DNA of 64,000 nucleotides from Sycon ciliatum (GCF_964019385.1 NC_088654.1:20695108-20759107); one strand, 5' to 3'; shown: positions 1 through 11,276, counted from the first letter of the stretch. A program made the numbers and translations. Notes: generated by a model not told the origin, from the letters alone.

Positions 1-259
1 CCGATCTTGCTAGAACGGAGACTAACTTCAACTGATCCAGCATACAAGCAGCACTCGCTTTGTGTTTTTGGAGAGGATGGGTGACAAGATTACGTAGGGC
101 CGTAGGAGGCGGTCCGGCAGGTCCGGCAGTTGCCGGACCAATATTCGGCCAAAAAAAAAAAAAAAAAAAGCCGGGAGCTCACACATATGAGCAGCTCAGG
201 ATGTCCACCCATGATGATGATGTGTGCAATAAGTAGTATCAAGAGTATACATGTAGGTA
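1..259. other. No gene seen; poly-A run
   Basis: I recognise no coding region here. There is an uninterrupted A run at about 151-169, preceded by a GC-rich stretch in which 'tccggcag' occurs twice. It could be the tail of an unrecognised retroinsert. Confidence 0.5.
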
Positions 260-835
260 CAGTCAAACCTCGTTAGGACGAACACTGATAAGGCGAACTT
301 TCCATTAGTACGAACTAAGGCCAATCCTATGGTTGGCCAGGCATCAATTCAAGTCAAAATTATTTGTTTACGACGAACTTCTGTACAGCGAACTTTCGCG
401 AAGAGGAACTATTTTCAAGTATGATTTGAAGAAAATCAGTGTGGTCATGTACATGTAGTACGAACTTTCGGTCCACGAGCGTGCACGTGCGCTGGCTGCT
501 TTTTTTCTTCTTCATTTTTTCTATAGTCGAGGTCATATTGTACGTACAGTGCAAATTGCTTTCAAGCGTGTTTTGAACAAATCAATCAGTGCGTTGTACG
601 AACTTTCGACACAGTCGTGATTCATTGCACTTTGTCATTGTAATTACCTGTTTCTGGCTTATGCTAAGAATGACATGCTTCCCATGTACACGTTTACCAC
701 AGCATGCACCTTCAGGTAAATACAATCCATCTGATATGCATATCGATTTTTTGTCAGATCTGGATAAGAAGAACTCCCGATAAGACAAACAAATTTGTTC
801 AGTCCCTTGAAGTTCGTCCTAACGAGGTCTGACTG
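260..835. mobile_element. pogo/Tigger-like MITE
   Basis: A 576-bp element with terminal inverted repeats. The left end begins CAGTCAAACCTCGTTAGGAC; the right end is the reverse complement with small changes (CAGTCAGACCTCGTTAGGAC). It is flanked by TA on both sides (258-259 and 836-837), the target-site duplication of the Tc1/mariner/pogo group. The interior repeats the 'cgaacttt' motif several times and carries no transposase, so it is non-autonomous. Family assignment rests on TIR style and TSD. Confidence 0.85.
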
Positions 836-2940
836 TACTACAGTGTATGCGCCGGTAGTAGACCTCATCAGGAGTATGACCCTGCTGAAGGTCATGTGGA
901 CAGTCATGCCTGTGAATGTTCCTACACTGTACTTCTTGAAATGTATTGATCATTTTCTTCCTCCACTTATTTCTAGATAGGGTTTGTACCAAAGATATTC
1001 CATTGCAATATCCTTTCTCCTCCTCGAAAGGCACATTTTTTGGTTCTTTATCACAAGCACTTAGATACTGTTGCTATGCTTCAACAAGTTCTGTTTGGAC
1101 CCACACAACATGCTGATGCCCTTTTTCCTGACTCATGCAGAACGGCCTTCTTCCTTTTCTCACCCTATTTCACTCTGCATGGTCATGATCACACATACAT
1201 GTATGTCCATGTACATTCGACGCGTTTGCTGTGCAGTGAAGCCGAGACCCTAGGTCGGTGGAGCACATCAGACCCCGTCACCACGTCCACGATTCATGCC
1301 TGCGATGCTGCACCGCTGCTTTGCATGTCATGATTGGAAGCTGTGGCCTTAGTAAAAAAAACAACAAAAAAAAACACATACAATCATGTACATTTTGTAC
1401 ATGTACCGGCATATGTACATGTATGAGTATGGGCTCGGGGGGGGGGGGGGGGGCATCGAAGTCGGATCTTGCCGGACCAACCAAAATGGGGCTGCTACGG
1501 GCCTGTTACGGAGTCAAAAGTGGACATCTTCGACGATGCAGAGACGAAAATATAATGAAGATGGAAATGAAAATACGTTCATCTCCAAGAAGGTACTGAG
1601 TACATCAAGCACCTTCGTGTGTGTAGCTCTGTCTTTCTTGTGGAAGACTCCACAGAAAAACAATGTCGAGCTTGTTGAAACTGAAACTGCCTCTCAGTTG
1701 AAGTCGTTCAAAGAAGACATCTATTCAAGACACCATTGATCCTTTCTCAAGAACCATCGTAAGAATTTAAATCAAGTCATGGTAGCGATAAGTTTGGCGA
1801 ACTAGACCAGAGAAGTGTGAGTGTCTTGTTTTGACTGCAGGAAACTGTATTTCAATATTCTGGCTCAGCGTAGTGCTTACGCAGTTTACTGCTTCGAACA
1901 CATCTTCATTCCTACTCCCAAAATAACTCTGTTAGATTTATTGTTTCCTCTGAGACAAAAATGTGATAATACTCATAAAAAGGACACACTTCAGGCTCGT
2001 TGTGGTATGGTTGGGCATTGTAGCCGTCATGATCGACGTAAAAGACTATAAGACTGCAAGGAAGTTGGGGCCAAAGAGAAAGTTCCATTAGTTCTAATAA
2101 TATGCATGATGAGCTAGGCAAAAAAGCATAGCGTAGGGCCCTGAGCTTCCAAGCTCTCTCGACGTGATGGCGGAAAATAATATGACGTTTCAGGCCAGTC
2201 ACCCATCGTCAGCACGATATACAAGGGGCGAAACTGGCCTTTTATAACGAAAGCAAGAGAGAGCGTATGTAAACAAAGCAAACGAAACACACAATAGCCT
2301 TATGAAATTAAGAAATGCGCTGAAAGAGTGGATATGAAAAAGCTCAGCAGATAGAGCGGTAGTATGTATGAAGGTGTAGATGACAATCATTGTGTGGACT
2401 TTGAAGTAAAACCCTGTACAGACACAGCAAGATTTAGCAGTTCCACTGTGAGCGTGCTAGCGCCTTCAATGGCCATCCGAAGGAGATACTGATCTATTGA
2501 GCCTCCTTTTCTTTCGGAAATAGGGTATTTCAGAAAAAGAAAAAATCCATAGAAAAAGAAGAAAAAAAGTCAACCACAAAGGGATGGAACCAATGAGGGG
2601 TGGGAAGTCATAATACTTCCACTCAGAATCTGCACAGAAGGATGCTCAAAATACCAGTTTGTGACATGGTGTCGAGCTATCCTAATCCAAAAATGCAATA
2701 AGAGTGATATTCCTGTGGATCTTGAACACCAGACGTTCTCTATCCGGTTGCGAGGGTAATCACTTTAGCTTCGCTCCACTACTTACATCAAGTCTTTGAC
2801 ATTTCCTTCGGTTACCAGCTCAGTGTCACTTTGCAGGCCAGGCATTTCCCAAATCGGCCGGCCAAAAAATTGGCCACAAAATGCAAGTTTCCGGAGGAGG
2901 AAGGAGGAAACTGTAGTTATCACCAACCCTCACCGCGCTC
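836..2940. other. Unassigned DNA; poly-G tract
   Basis: No gene or named element is recognisable. A 17-base G run lies at 1437-1453. Short 'tacatgtac'-type palindromic words are common around 1190-1430. Open frames up to about 117 codons show no codon structure or domain and are treated as chance. Confidence 0.45.
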
Positions 2941-2943
2941 AGC

Positions 2944-3030
2944 TCATGTCGCTACCGCCCGCGACCTGAGCTGGGCACCCTGCCGTGCAGTATGGAACTG
3001 TCCTCAAGCCAGTCACGAATTTCGTAGCCC
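2944..3030. repeat. Dispersed block shared with 26555-26640
   Basis: About 85 bp, roughly 85% identical by eye to 26555-26640 in the same orientation. On the minus strand both copies keep an open reading containing DWLEDSSILHG. The sequence was not recognised. It may be an old exon or part of a repeat. Confidence 0.5.
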
Positions 3031-3950
3031 AGTGAGCTGTCTACCGGATCGCATCGTTTAGAAGCGCCAAATGCGGCAGGGCCAGTCTCAGGCTGGTCGC
3101 GTAGGCGGCAGCTGGCCAGCGGGCGACCGGCGAGGCTGCATTCGCATTTGGATCACCGAAGGGATACAGGTGCTTTGACTGCACCCAGTAGTGCATCAGG
3201 GAGGCGTCTGGAGCCCAGGCAGCCCGTAAGCGCACCACCATATCAGGTATGCGCAGGTGGAGCAGCAACGCAAGATGTGTGCTGGAAACTTACCATCATC
3301 CGGTCTACTTCATGGTTGTGTGACTTTACACGGCCGGCACTGATTACTTGTTATTGCTTGCAGAAGGCCATAATTTCTTTCATCCTCTTTCGCTCTTTCC
3401 CTTCTTCCAGGCACAGCTTCATCTTGCACGAACAACCTCATACTGCACGGGCTTCGAGAACGAGAATGCTGAGACTTTAGGTGCGACCATTGGCACACTC
3501 GGTGTCCAACCCTCTTGCATTGTAAGTGCTGAGAGTGAAGGCCGTGTACGAGATGCGCCTGATGGACAACATCCCCGCCCCAGACCACTCCTTCTCCACC
3601 TGTCAACCCGAACCCACGCAGATAATTTGTACCGAAGACGACTTGATTTGGAAGTGGACGCAGCTGCCGTGAACGTTGGTCGTGACCTGACCAAAACCCA
3701 GCAACAGGCACGACTCACGAGCCCGTATCCTCCCCAAGTATAAACAACTGCGTGCCAAACATGTACGGTGCTCTCTGCAATACGATGTCATTCCGAGTTC
3801 CACTGGTGAAGTGATGACGAACGAGGCCATCCCTGTGCAGCTGGCGGGAAATCCAGACCCACCCCTGGCCCAGACCTAGGACACACTTGGGAGCCCTAGC
3901 ACTGCAGCCCAGTCACAAGTACCGCAGAATGCAAGTGCAGCGCCATTTGT
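3031..3950. other. Unassigned, possibly LINE 5' region
   Basis: GC-richer than its surroundings, with overlapping open frames of 75-133 codons on both strands and no recognisable domain. It lies directly upstream of a LINE endonuclease fragment and may be its ORF1/leader region. This is inferred from position only. Confidence 0.3.
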
Positions 3951-3984
3951 TCCTGGTGTACTGATAGCACCAGACCCACCTACG

Positions 3985-4623
3985 GTAAGCTACCACACCA
4001 TTGCTCATATCAACATTATGCAGCCTTCGCCATAAAGTACACCATATCCATCGCCTCTTGTATGCTCATAAAATTCACATCTTATCGATTAACGAAACTC
4101 ATCTTGATAGCAGTATACCCGACTGCAGGTTGCATATTCCAGGCAATAATCTGTACCGCACAGACCAAGATTTACATGGTGGTGGAGTCTGCGTCCATTC
4201 TGAAATTCACTCAGTGAGAGTACCAGTGGCTGACTTAGGAGTGGAGTGCCTGTTTGTCCGTGTACGTATTAGCGCTACACCAAAGGCCATGGAATTGATT
4301 GTGTGCAGTTTATACCGTTCACCCAGTACTACTGCTAATGTTTGGGACCTGTATAGCCAGCATATTGACGCCGTAACCCGCAACGACTGTAGACTTACTG
4401 TGCTTCGATTTTTCAACACTGATGTGCTACACCCTACACCCACTAGTAACCATAATTATAAGCACCTGCTCGACTTGTGTGCAGAGTTTCACCTTTTCAC
4501 CTATGTTGTGACTACGCCAACTCGACTGGCCAAGACATGCATTGACTGGGCATTAGTATATGCCACTGCACCACATCGTGACACAACTGTGGTGTGTGTC
4601 GATGGTATCAGTGACCATGACCT
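3985..4623 (+). pseudogene. LINE endonuclease (EEP) fragment
   Basis: The reading frame from 4001 encodes the N-terminal part of an apurinic-type endonuclease of a CR1/jockey-like non-LTR retrotransposon. Visible are SLRHKV near the start, the catalytic-type NETHLD motif, the GGGVCVH strand, a weakened copy of the LYRSP...GDFN region (FFNTDV replaces the usual GDFN) and the terminal SDHD at about 4606-4620. EEP nicks target DNA to prime reverse transcription. The frame then runs straight into a (TTGG)n tract at 4624, where an opposite-strand LINE has inserted. No reverse transcriptase from this copy is found downstream. It is a dead fragment. Confidence 0.8.
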
Positions 4624-5240
4624 TGGTTGGTTGGTTGGTTGGTTGGATTTATTTAAAGTCGTACAACAAACAGGCATATCTGCCTCCTTATATGAAGACG
4701 ACTTCTGGCAGTAAAACATTTTAAAGAAAAGATAAAGGAAAAAAAAAAAAAAAAAAGAAGAAGAAGAAGAAGAAGAGAAGATCAAGAATGCATCCTGAGC
4801 ATACAGCTAGCCGGAGACTGAGCTAGCCTCGGCATGCATCAGAGCATCAGAATTACTACATACTACTAGTACTATTCAAGATAGGGGAGGGGGGTTGCTG
4901 TCATGCTACAGTAAGACAATACGCGTGCAACACACCCTTGAACTGGAGGGGGGACGTGATGTTTCTCGCATCAGGTGGAAGACTGTTCCAAACGCGTGCA
5001 GCAGAAAGAGACACGGGATCTCAACCAGTTCACATACTTGGTGCCACTGCATGCTAAGTCAGCCTCTCCAATCAATAAGGATATCAGGAAGCATCGTGTC
5101 CACGAGGTAGACCAGGATATCTTGCAACTAGACCTGGGAGGGCAACTGCTGTCTTCCCACTCTGCAACTGATGTCAACGAGATGGCAAATAGTCTATCAA
5201 CCGCACTGACCAGGTGACACAGGTAACACAGAAGCATTAT
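4624..5240 (-). mobile_element. 5'-truncated LINE, minus strand, (AACC)n tail
   Basis: Read on the minus strand this is the 3' end of a non-LTR element. The stop codon is at 4901-4903, preceded by a typical LINE ORF2 C-terminus containing SAARVWNSLPPDARN. A 3' UTR follows with (CTT)n and poly-T-rich tracts (4739-4780 on the plus strand), then AAATAAAT and a tail of (AACC)n ending at 4624. It has inserted into the EEP fragment to its left. The right (5') boundary is approximate. LINE-A at 54741-54760 ends in the same AATAAA plus (AACC)n arrangement. Confidence 0.7.
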
Positions 5241-5586
5241 ACTAAACCTGGTGGTGTGACCAGAGGCCTGTCCAGGCGCTGACAGGTTGATCCTTCCAAC
5301 TTGACCGCCAGGGTTGTCAAATGCAGTAGATGGTGGATCAGGTGTAAGTCCTCGGGCTGAACAATAGAAGCCATTACGGAAAGCAGACTGTGATGATCGA
5401 CCGTATTTTATAACGCAGCACTGCCTAGTGAATACACAATGCTATATTTCAACCTCTCCTTTCAAGATCATGATATGAAGCATTAGCAACATGAGTTTAC
5501 TCGGTTCACAAGAAATGAATGGACATAATACAAGTGTATAATAAAATATTAATTAAAACAATGTAAATAATTGACGCGGAGACAAC
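5241..5586. other. No feature recognised
   Basis: AT-rich towards the right. No convincing coding or repeat structure was seen. Confidence 0.4.
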
Positions 5587-5782
5587 AATTTTATAATAGC
5601 TATAAAGAGAACAAATTCTGCTGTCATCGCCACACTACAACAAAGTCATGAAGGTTTACCAAAATCGATTTTCTTGTCACAATCATCAGTGGAAAGCCGT
5701 GACTGAAGAATAACCATGCCAAATCAATAATTTATATACATTCAACAATGTGTTACGAGAACAAAACAAAGTGCTAAAAATA
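5587..5782. repeat. Left arm of 196-bp inverted repeat
   Basis: Almost perfectly complementary to 7382-7577. The outer end is AATTTTATAATAGC and the inner end is GTGCTAAAAATA. The arms enclose a LINE 3' fragment and a GIY-YIG-type retroelement C-terminus. Inverted terminal copies of this kind are known in Penelope-like elements, but a foldback DNA transposon is also possible. Confidence 0.9.
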
Positions 5783-5924
5783 TAAACAGAGAAAACGACA
5801 CGATCAACATTCAAAGGCCTAGACGATCAACGGCTAATTATTCAATGAATTATTACAGTACTGGATGTCAAGCACCGGCGAAGACACTGGGAACAGAAGA
5901 TTTAGCAACAACAGGAGCAACAAC

Positions 5925-6860
5925 AAAGATGGCACCTGCTGGTTAACACAAAGAAAACAGTCATCCTCCCGTTCTACCACAATAACCGCCCTCCTGAACA
6001 GCTACCCCAGATCACCCTCAGGAATAGTCCGCTTACCGTAGCACAAAAACACAAACACCTCGGAATAATCTTTCAGCATGACCTCCGTTGGACGGAGCAT
6101 GTTGAATACATAGTCAAAAAATCACTCAAGTCTTTCAATATTCTTTTTAGACTAAGGTCTACACTCACCAGTGATTCTTTATCTCACATCTATCAGACAT
6201 ACATACTACCTATATTCTCATATGCGAGCACTGCTCTCACACCGTTGTCCCACACTTCCCTTGACAGGCTAGAACGACTCCAGCGGAAAGCCGCCAGAAT
6301 ATGTCTCCACCTTCCCCTTTACACACACTTAGAACACTCCCACCTTTTGCATCGCATCAAATGGCCAACATTATTTTCACGCTTTAAAGTTAAACATATA
6401 CTCTTCGCGCATTCTCTGCGCCACAATTATGCCCCACCACATATACTCTCGCTGCATACTGCTAGCAACGTGCAACCTTCGTATAATTTACGTCGCTCTC
6501 GTACTTGGCACTTGCCAACTCCGCGGACTGACCGCTGTCTCCATTCTCCCCTGTACAAGGCCCTTCATTACTTTAATTGCCTGCCCACCCAGCTTCGCGA
6601 AATCCCTTCTCGTACTCCCTTCAAATCCGAGATATCCCTGCTGTTGCACAACTCTGTATGCTCGTGTAGCGACCACCCCTGCCCGTACACTTAAGTACGC
6701 AACTCTGTATGCTCGTGTGGCGACCACCCCTGCCCGTACACTTAAGTAGTCATTAACCCCTAGGCCCTGCCCACCCAATTCTTCCTCACTCTTTCTCCTT
6801 TCTTACACTATTATCTCTTATTGGCCACTGGCTATCGTGAGAATAAAGATTTGAAACAAT
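5925..6860 (+). mobile_element. LINE 3' end (CR1/L2-like)
   Basis: The reading frame entered at about 5940 and closed by TAA at 6692-6694 encodes the reverse-transcriptase thumb and C-terminal region of a non-LTR element: LVNTKKTVILPF, then HLGIIFQHDLRW, SYASTAL, LERLQRKAARICL and a terminal LYKALHYFNCLPTQLRE block. The catalytic palm is absent because of 5' truncation. The 3' UTR ends in AATAAAG followed by TTTGAAAC near 6850. It lies between the two inverted repeat arms, so it inserted into, or was captured by, that structure. Confidence 0.75.
6649..6749 (+). repeat. 51-bp tandem duplication at ORF end
   Basis: Two copies with a period of 51 bp (6649-6699 and 6700-6749), one mismatch apart, spanning the stop codon of the LINE frame. 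Both copies contain CTTAAGTA. Confidence 0.85.
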
Positions 6861-7079
6861 GATAACAACGGAACAATCCGGTAACAAATTACCATCAAGA
6901 TCAAAGGAGGAGTCAACGAACAGAGGTTCAGCAACGTGAAGCGAGCCTGGGACCGATCGGTGGTGATGAGGAGAATGACACGGAGGACGACACTGAGGAC
7001 GAGTTGGAAGATGAGACGGGGGACGAGGTTGCGGTTGGTGGAGACGAGGAATCGGATGGTGATTGTGATCGTAAGAAGT

Positions 7080-7260
7080 CTGCCGTTTTTCTTCATCTGT
7101 TGTCTCACCCTAAGTGTCTGCAGGTGTATGATGATTTTAGTTTTTCTGTTCTTTGTCGTGCACGGTACGCTATTCAGTTGAAAGTACTTGAGGCTGTTTG
7201 TATTCGTTGCATAAGCCTGATCTTTGTAAGCAGAAGAAACATGTAGTTGCGTTAAGATAG
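7080..7260 (+). pseudogene. GIY-YIG retroelement C-terminal fragment
   Basis: In one frame an acidic stretch leads into AVFLHLLSHPKCLQVYDDF, then SVLCRARYAIQLKVLEAV. After a one-base shift comes HKPDLCKQKKHVVALR. This matches the general pattern at the end of retroelement ORFs that carry a GIY-YIG endonuclease (basic 'R...LKVLEA...KP.LCKQK' tail). Family assignment is from memory of the pattern. It ends about 120 bp before the right inverted repeat arm, which would fit a Penelope-like element bounded by inverted terminal copies. Confidence 0.45.
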
Positions 7261-7381
7261 TTTTCGTAGGTGCACATCATGATTGTTTGTCTCACTACAC
7301 AGTTCTAGCGTTGCAATTAGTTCCTCACCCCTGTTGCACTTAGCTCTCACTTTACTTCTATTGTCTCACCTTCCCTCATTC

Positions 7382-7577
7382 TATTTTTAGCTCTTTGTTT
7401 TGTTCTCGTAACACATTATTGAATGTATATAAATTATTGATTTGGCATGGTTATTCTTCAGTCACGGCTTTCCACTGATGATTGTGACAAGAAAATCGAT
7501 TTTGGTAAACCTTCATGACTTTGTTGTAGTGTGGCGATGACAGCAGAATTTGTTCTCTTTATAGCTATTATAAAATT
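7382..7577. repeat. Right arm of 196-bp inverted repeat
   Basis: Reverse complement of 5587-5782. The first tandem unit of the LRR array begins immediately to its right. Confidence 0.9.
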
Positions 7578-7774
7578 AAAACAATATTCCTTAATTTCAA
7601 AAGAGATTTTAAGTGACTTGTATCCATCAACAGGCCAGACGTCACAAAAACCTGGTGTGACAAAAGTCATGATCTGCCCATAAGGTTTGGTAGCAGTGAA
7701 CTACTGTAGCTCACATAGGAGGACTGTTTGCAACAGCTTTAGCAGCATTGTATTTTCCCATCAAATCAACTTAC

Positions 7775-7846
7775 AATGTACTTAACCTGCCAAGACCATT
7801 GAATGCTCCCGCCGGTAAAGTTCTCAGTTGATTATTTTGCAGCTCT
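7775..7846 (-). CDS. LRR exon A (72 nt)
   Basis: On the minus strand a 72-nt block lies between the acceptor ctttgtatag and the donor gtaagttgat. It enters and leaves in phase 2 and reads ELQNNQLRTLPAGAFNGLGR, then LST, with Leu restored across each junction (TT plus A). This is a full 24-residue leucine-rich repeat with LxxNxL and GAFxGL signatures, as in extracellular LRR proteins. Exons of one LRR with phase-2 borders are known from LRR receptor and Slit-type genes. No start, cap, membrane segment or stop exon is identified in the window, so the parent gene is unnamed. It is likely a real exon, though a relic copy is possible. Confidence 0.7.
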
Positions 7847-8144
7847 CTATACAAAGAGAAGAGAAAAATTGTGACAGAGGTTACCCGACATCCAACTTTG
7901 ACAACCAGCTAGCACGGCACTGTACACTAAAACTATTATCACAATACACCTGACGACATCCTAGACTAGCTTTTAGATGTGCACAAATCGCTGACTTCTT
8001 CTTCACCTTCCCATTCCCATCGTCTCTCACGTCGTGCTGGAAGCTGTCCACGTCCACATACTCAAGCGTGCCTTATGCAATCAGAAGGAAACTATTGCAT
8101 CTCTCACACTATACACTTAGATTCTCACACACAAAGCAGCGCCA

Positions 8145-8347
8145 GTGAGAGTGACATGGATGTCACAGACAACGACAGTGTCGTTGAGATAAGTGCTACT
8201 AATGGTGGAAGGGGACGTGGCAGAGAGAGAGGATTCGGCCGTTTAATAGGCTGTGGTCACGGTAGAGGTTGTGGTGTACAGGTACTAGGTACAGCCAGTG
8301 GTGCAACCTGCACTAGTCGAGATTTGCAATACTTGGGAAAATACTGA
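8145..8347 (+). pseudogene. Acidic ORF remnant in U1
   Basis: Homologous to the C-terminal half of the acidic ORF at 9645-9911 (SASESDMDVTDNDSVVEI, then a Gly/Arg-rich tail). The 5' half is removed by the U1 deletion. Here the frame is not closed at the usual place and continues through IGCGHGRGCGVQVLG to TAA at 8345. The same downstream region is out of frame or stopped in the other units. Confidence 0.55.
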
Positions 8348-8866
8348 CCCCGCTGTGACTGGTAACACACCTGCCAGAGAATGAACCTGGTATCCACTTA
8401 CCTGAGGGAGCCACTCCAGTGCAAGAATCTGATTTATTGCATATTGCAACAGTTTGCCCGATCGGCATTAAATCCGAATAATTATCAGCGCTAAATAGTG
8501 ATACTTTTGTTCTTTTTCTGGACTTGAATTTTGTTGCATCGCATTCCTGAGGGTTTTTACTTTCAGAATCACCCCATGTTGTACATAATGAAAGTGAAAA
8601 ATAAAAAAGTTACGGCATGAACAATGACGGTCGTTTTTTGCTGTACAAATACCTGAAACAGTAAAGGGTTAGAACAATATTCTTAATTTAAAAAGAGATT
8701 TTAAGTGACTTGCATCCATCAACAGGCCAGTTGTCACAAGAACCTGGTGTGACAAAAGTCATGATCACACCATAAGGTGTTGCAGCAGTGAACTACCGTA
8801 GCTCACACAAGAGGATTGTTTGCAACAGCTTCAGCAGCATTGTATTTTCCCATCAAATCAACTTAC

Positions 8867-8938
8867 AATGTACTTAGCCTGCCAAGGCCATTGAATGCTC
8901 CCGCTGGTAAAGTTCTCAGTTGATTATTTTGCAGCTCT
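8867..8938 (-). CDS. LRR exon B (72 nt)
   Basis: Same length, splice signals and phase as exon A, and the same 24 residues. The differences from exon A (for example GCG/GCT, GGT/GGC and TTA/CTA codons) are all synonymous. That favours selection on the protein, although the copies are also young. Confidence 0.7.
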
Positions 8939-9644
8939 CTATACAAAGAGAAGAGAACAATTGTGACAGAGGTTACCCGACATCCAACTTTGACAACAAG
9001 CTAGCACGGCACTGTACACTAAAACTATTGTCACAATACACCTAACGACATCCTGGACTAGCTTTCAAATGTGCACAAATCGCTGACTTCTTCTTTACCT
9101 TCCCATTTCCGTCGTCTCTCACGTCGTGCTGGAAGCTGTCTACATCCACATACTCAAGCGTGCCTTATGCAATGAGAAGGAAACTATTACATCACTCACA
9201 ATATACACTTAGATTCTCACACACTCCCTCAATGTTATTTATATTCGACGCTGCTTAAACCATTGGGACAATACAATCACCCTATTATCCTATTTACTCG
9301 GTTCACAAAACCTGGATTGACATAACACAAGAGGGAAATAAAACATCAACCCGTTACCGTTTGTACGTACAAATTTCGACCGCTCTCGGTCGATGACTTC
9401 CATGCACACAGACTGGACTGGCTCACTGCAGAGAGCTGGGGTTTCCCCTACTGGTAGCCAAGATGTACGCGCAGAGGGTGCCAACAATTGTTTTGTGTTA
9501 TGCAATATAAAAATTCGCAGAAATCGCGACTTGAAAAATGCGCTTTGGGAAAAGTGCGTACCCTGCGACTTTTGGTATTGCCTGCAGGTGTTTTCGACTT
9601 TTGCTTGAGCTGGCCTTGCGACTGTCCGCCCTGTTGTGCAAGCC

Positions 9645-9911
9645 ATGGACGCGGAGCAAGCTCTTTCGCTTCTGGAGACCCTTCCTGACGGCCCTGTCGC
9701 CGCCTTACCAAGCGAAGATGAGTTTGTGGAGCCAGACGATACTGTTGAAAACATGTATTCTGACGCCAACAGCGACGATGACATGGCGAGTGAAAGCAGC
9801 GCCAGTGAAAGTGACATGGATGTCACAGACAACGACAGTGTCGTTGAGATAAGTGCTACTAATGGTGGAAGGGGACGTGGCAGAGAGAGAGAGGATTCAG
9901 CCGTTGAATAG
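9645..9911 (+). CDS. Acidic piggyBac-like N-terminal ORF (B type)
   Basis: 88 codons. The start is chosen at an ATG in a strong context (gccATGG). The protein begins MDAEQALSLLETLPDG, followed by an Asp/Ser/Glu-rich stretch (EDEF, ANSDDDMASESSASESD) and a Gly/Arg tail (GGRGRGRERE). Acidic N-termini followed by a Gly/Arg-rich region occur in piggyBac transposases. A decayed downstream stretch (TGN..., EPGIHLPEGATPVQ) fits the region before the DDE domain. No DDE domain follows, so this is at most a truncated transposase. The stop position varies between units because of a (GA)n run. Function unknown; the family link is an inference. Confidence 0.45.
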   Translation: MDAEQALSLLETLPDGPVAALPSEDEFVEPDDTVENMYSDANSDDDMASESSASESDMDVTDNDSVVEISATNGGRGRGREREDSAVE

Positions 9912-10534
9912 GCTGTGGTCACGGTAGAGGTTGTGGTGTACAGGTACTAGGTACAGCCAGTGGTGCAACCTGCACTAGTCGAGATTTGCAATACTTGGGA
10001 AAATACTGACCCCGCTGTGACTGGTAACACAACTGCCAGAGAATGAACCTGGTATCCACTTGCCTGGGGGAGCCACTACAGTGCAAGAATCTGATTTATT
10101 GCATATTGCAACAGTTTGCCCGATCGGCAATAAAGCCGAATAATTATTAGTGCTAAATAAATAGTGATACTTTTGTTCATTTTCTGGACTTGAACGTTGT
10201 TGCATCGCATTCCTGAGGGTTTTTACTTTCAGAATCACCCCATGTTGTACGTAATGAAAGTGAAAAATAAATAAAAGTTACGGCATGAACAATGACAGTC
10301 GTATTTTGCTGTACAAATACCTGAAAGAGTAAAGGGTTAGAACAATTTTCTTAATTTGAAAAGAGATTTTAAGTGACTTGCATCCATCAACAGGCCAGAC
10401 GTCACAAGAACCTGGTGTGACAAAAGTCATGATCTCCCCATAAGGTTTTGTAGCAGTGAACTACCGTAGCTCACACAAGAGGATTGTTTGCAACAGCTTC
10501 AGCAGCATTGTATTTTCCCATCAAATCAACTTAC

Positions 10535-10606
10535 AATGTACTTAGCCTGCCAAGACCATTGAATGCTCCCGCCGGTAAAGTTCTCAGTTGATTATTTTGC
10601 AGCTCT
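10535..10606 (-). CDS. LRR exon C (72 nt)
   Basis: Identical design to exon A: tatag acceptor, gtaagt donor, phase 2/2, 24-residue LRR beginning ELQNNQLRTLPAGAF. It is separated from exon B by 1668 bp. Confidence 0.7.
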
Positions 10607-11180
10607 CTATACAAAGAGAAGAGAAAAATTGTGACAGAGGTTACCCGACATTCAACTTTGACAACCAGCTAGCACGGCACTGTACACTAAAACTATTGTC
10701 ACAATACACCTGACGACATCCTGGACTAGCTTTCAAAGGTGCACAAATCGCTGACTTCTTCTTCACCTTCCCATTCCCATCGTCTCTCACGTCGTGCTGG
10801 AAGCTGTCCACGTCCACATACTCAAGCGTGCCTTATGCAATCAGAAGGAAACTATTACATCTCTCACACTATACACTTAGATTCTCACACACTTCCTCGA
10901 TGTTATTTATATTCGACGCTGCTTAAACCATTGGGACAATACAATCACCCTATTATCCTATTTACTCGGTTCACAAAACCTGAATTGACATAACACAAGA
11001 GGGAAATAAAACATCAACCAATTACCGTTTGTACTTACAAATTTCGACCGCTCTCGGTCGATGACTTCCATGCACACAGACTGTACTGGCTCACTGCAGA
11101 GAGCTGGGGTTTACCCCACTGGTAGCCAAGATGTACGCGCAGAGGGTGCCAACAATTGTTTTGTGTTATGCAATATAAAA

Positions 11181-11276
11181 CCGTTAGGCGCTGCATCTGC
11201 CGCTAGGGTTTATCGGGTGTTAGCGGCCGTCGTGAGTTCCCTTCGGGAACGGACACGATAAATTACTTTTTTTTTT
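11181..11276 (+). mobile_element. 96-bp SINE-like retroinsert
   Basis: Present in A-type but absent from B-type copies of the same region. It is bounded by a duplicated AATATAAAA/AATATGAAAA. It contains a gttcccttcgggaac hairpin near the 3' end followed by a T-rich tail, like the 3' end of a LINE or a LINE-dependent SINE. The empty site is seen at 13492 and 17484. Confidence 0.65.

Larger units (their letters stand above)
7578..8666. repeat. Tandem unit U1 (LRR exon unit, internally deleted)
   Basis: First of five units starting near 'aacaatattc'. It holds LRR exon A and then a copy of the acidic ORF region. Compared with U2 about 575 bp are missing, joining the 'gattctcacacac' segment directly to the 'agcagcgccagtga' segment near 8137. 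This creates a chimeric frame (7979-8347) that is probably not a gene. Confidence 0.8.
8668..10337. repeat. Tandem unit U2
   Basis: A unit of about 1.67 kb with LRR exon B at its left and the B-type acidic ORF. It lacks the tRNA-like array and the 96-bp insert found in U3 and U4, so it shows the simpler state. Confidence 0.85.

Noticed and set aside
1258-1739. Two overlapping frames around the poly-G tract
   Set aside because: They depend on reading through the G run, with no domain and no splice context.
7979-8347. 122-codon ORF joining 'MHKSLTSSSP' to the acidic tail
   Set aside because: Created by the 575-bp deletion in U1; the two halves are in separate places in every other unit.
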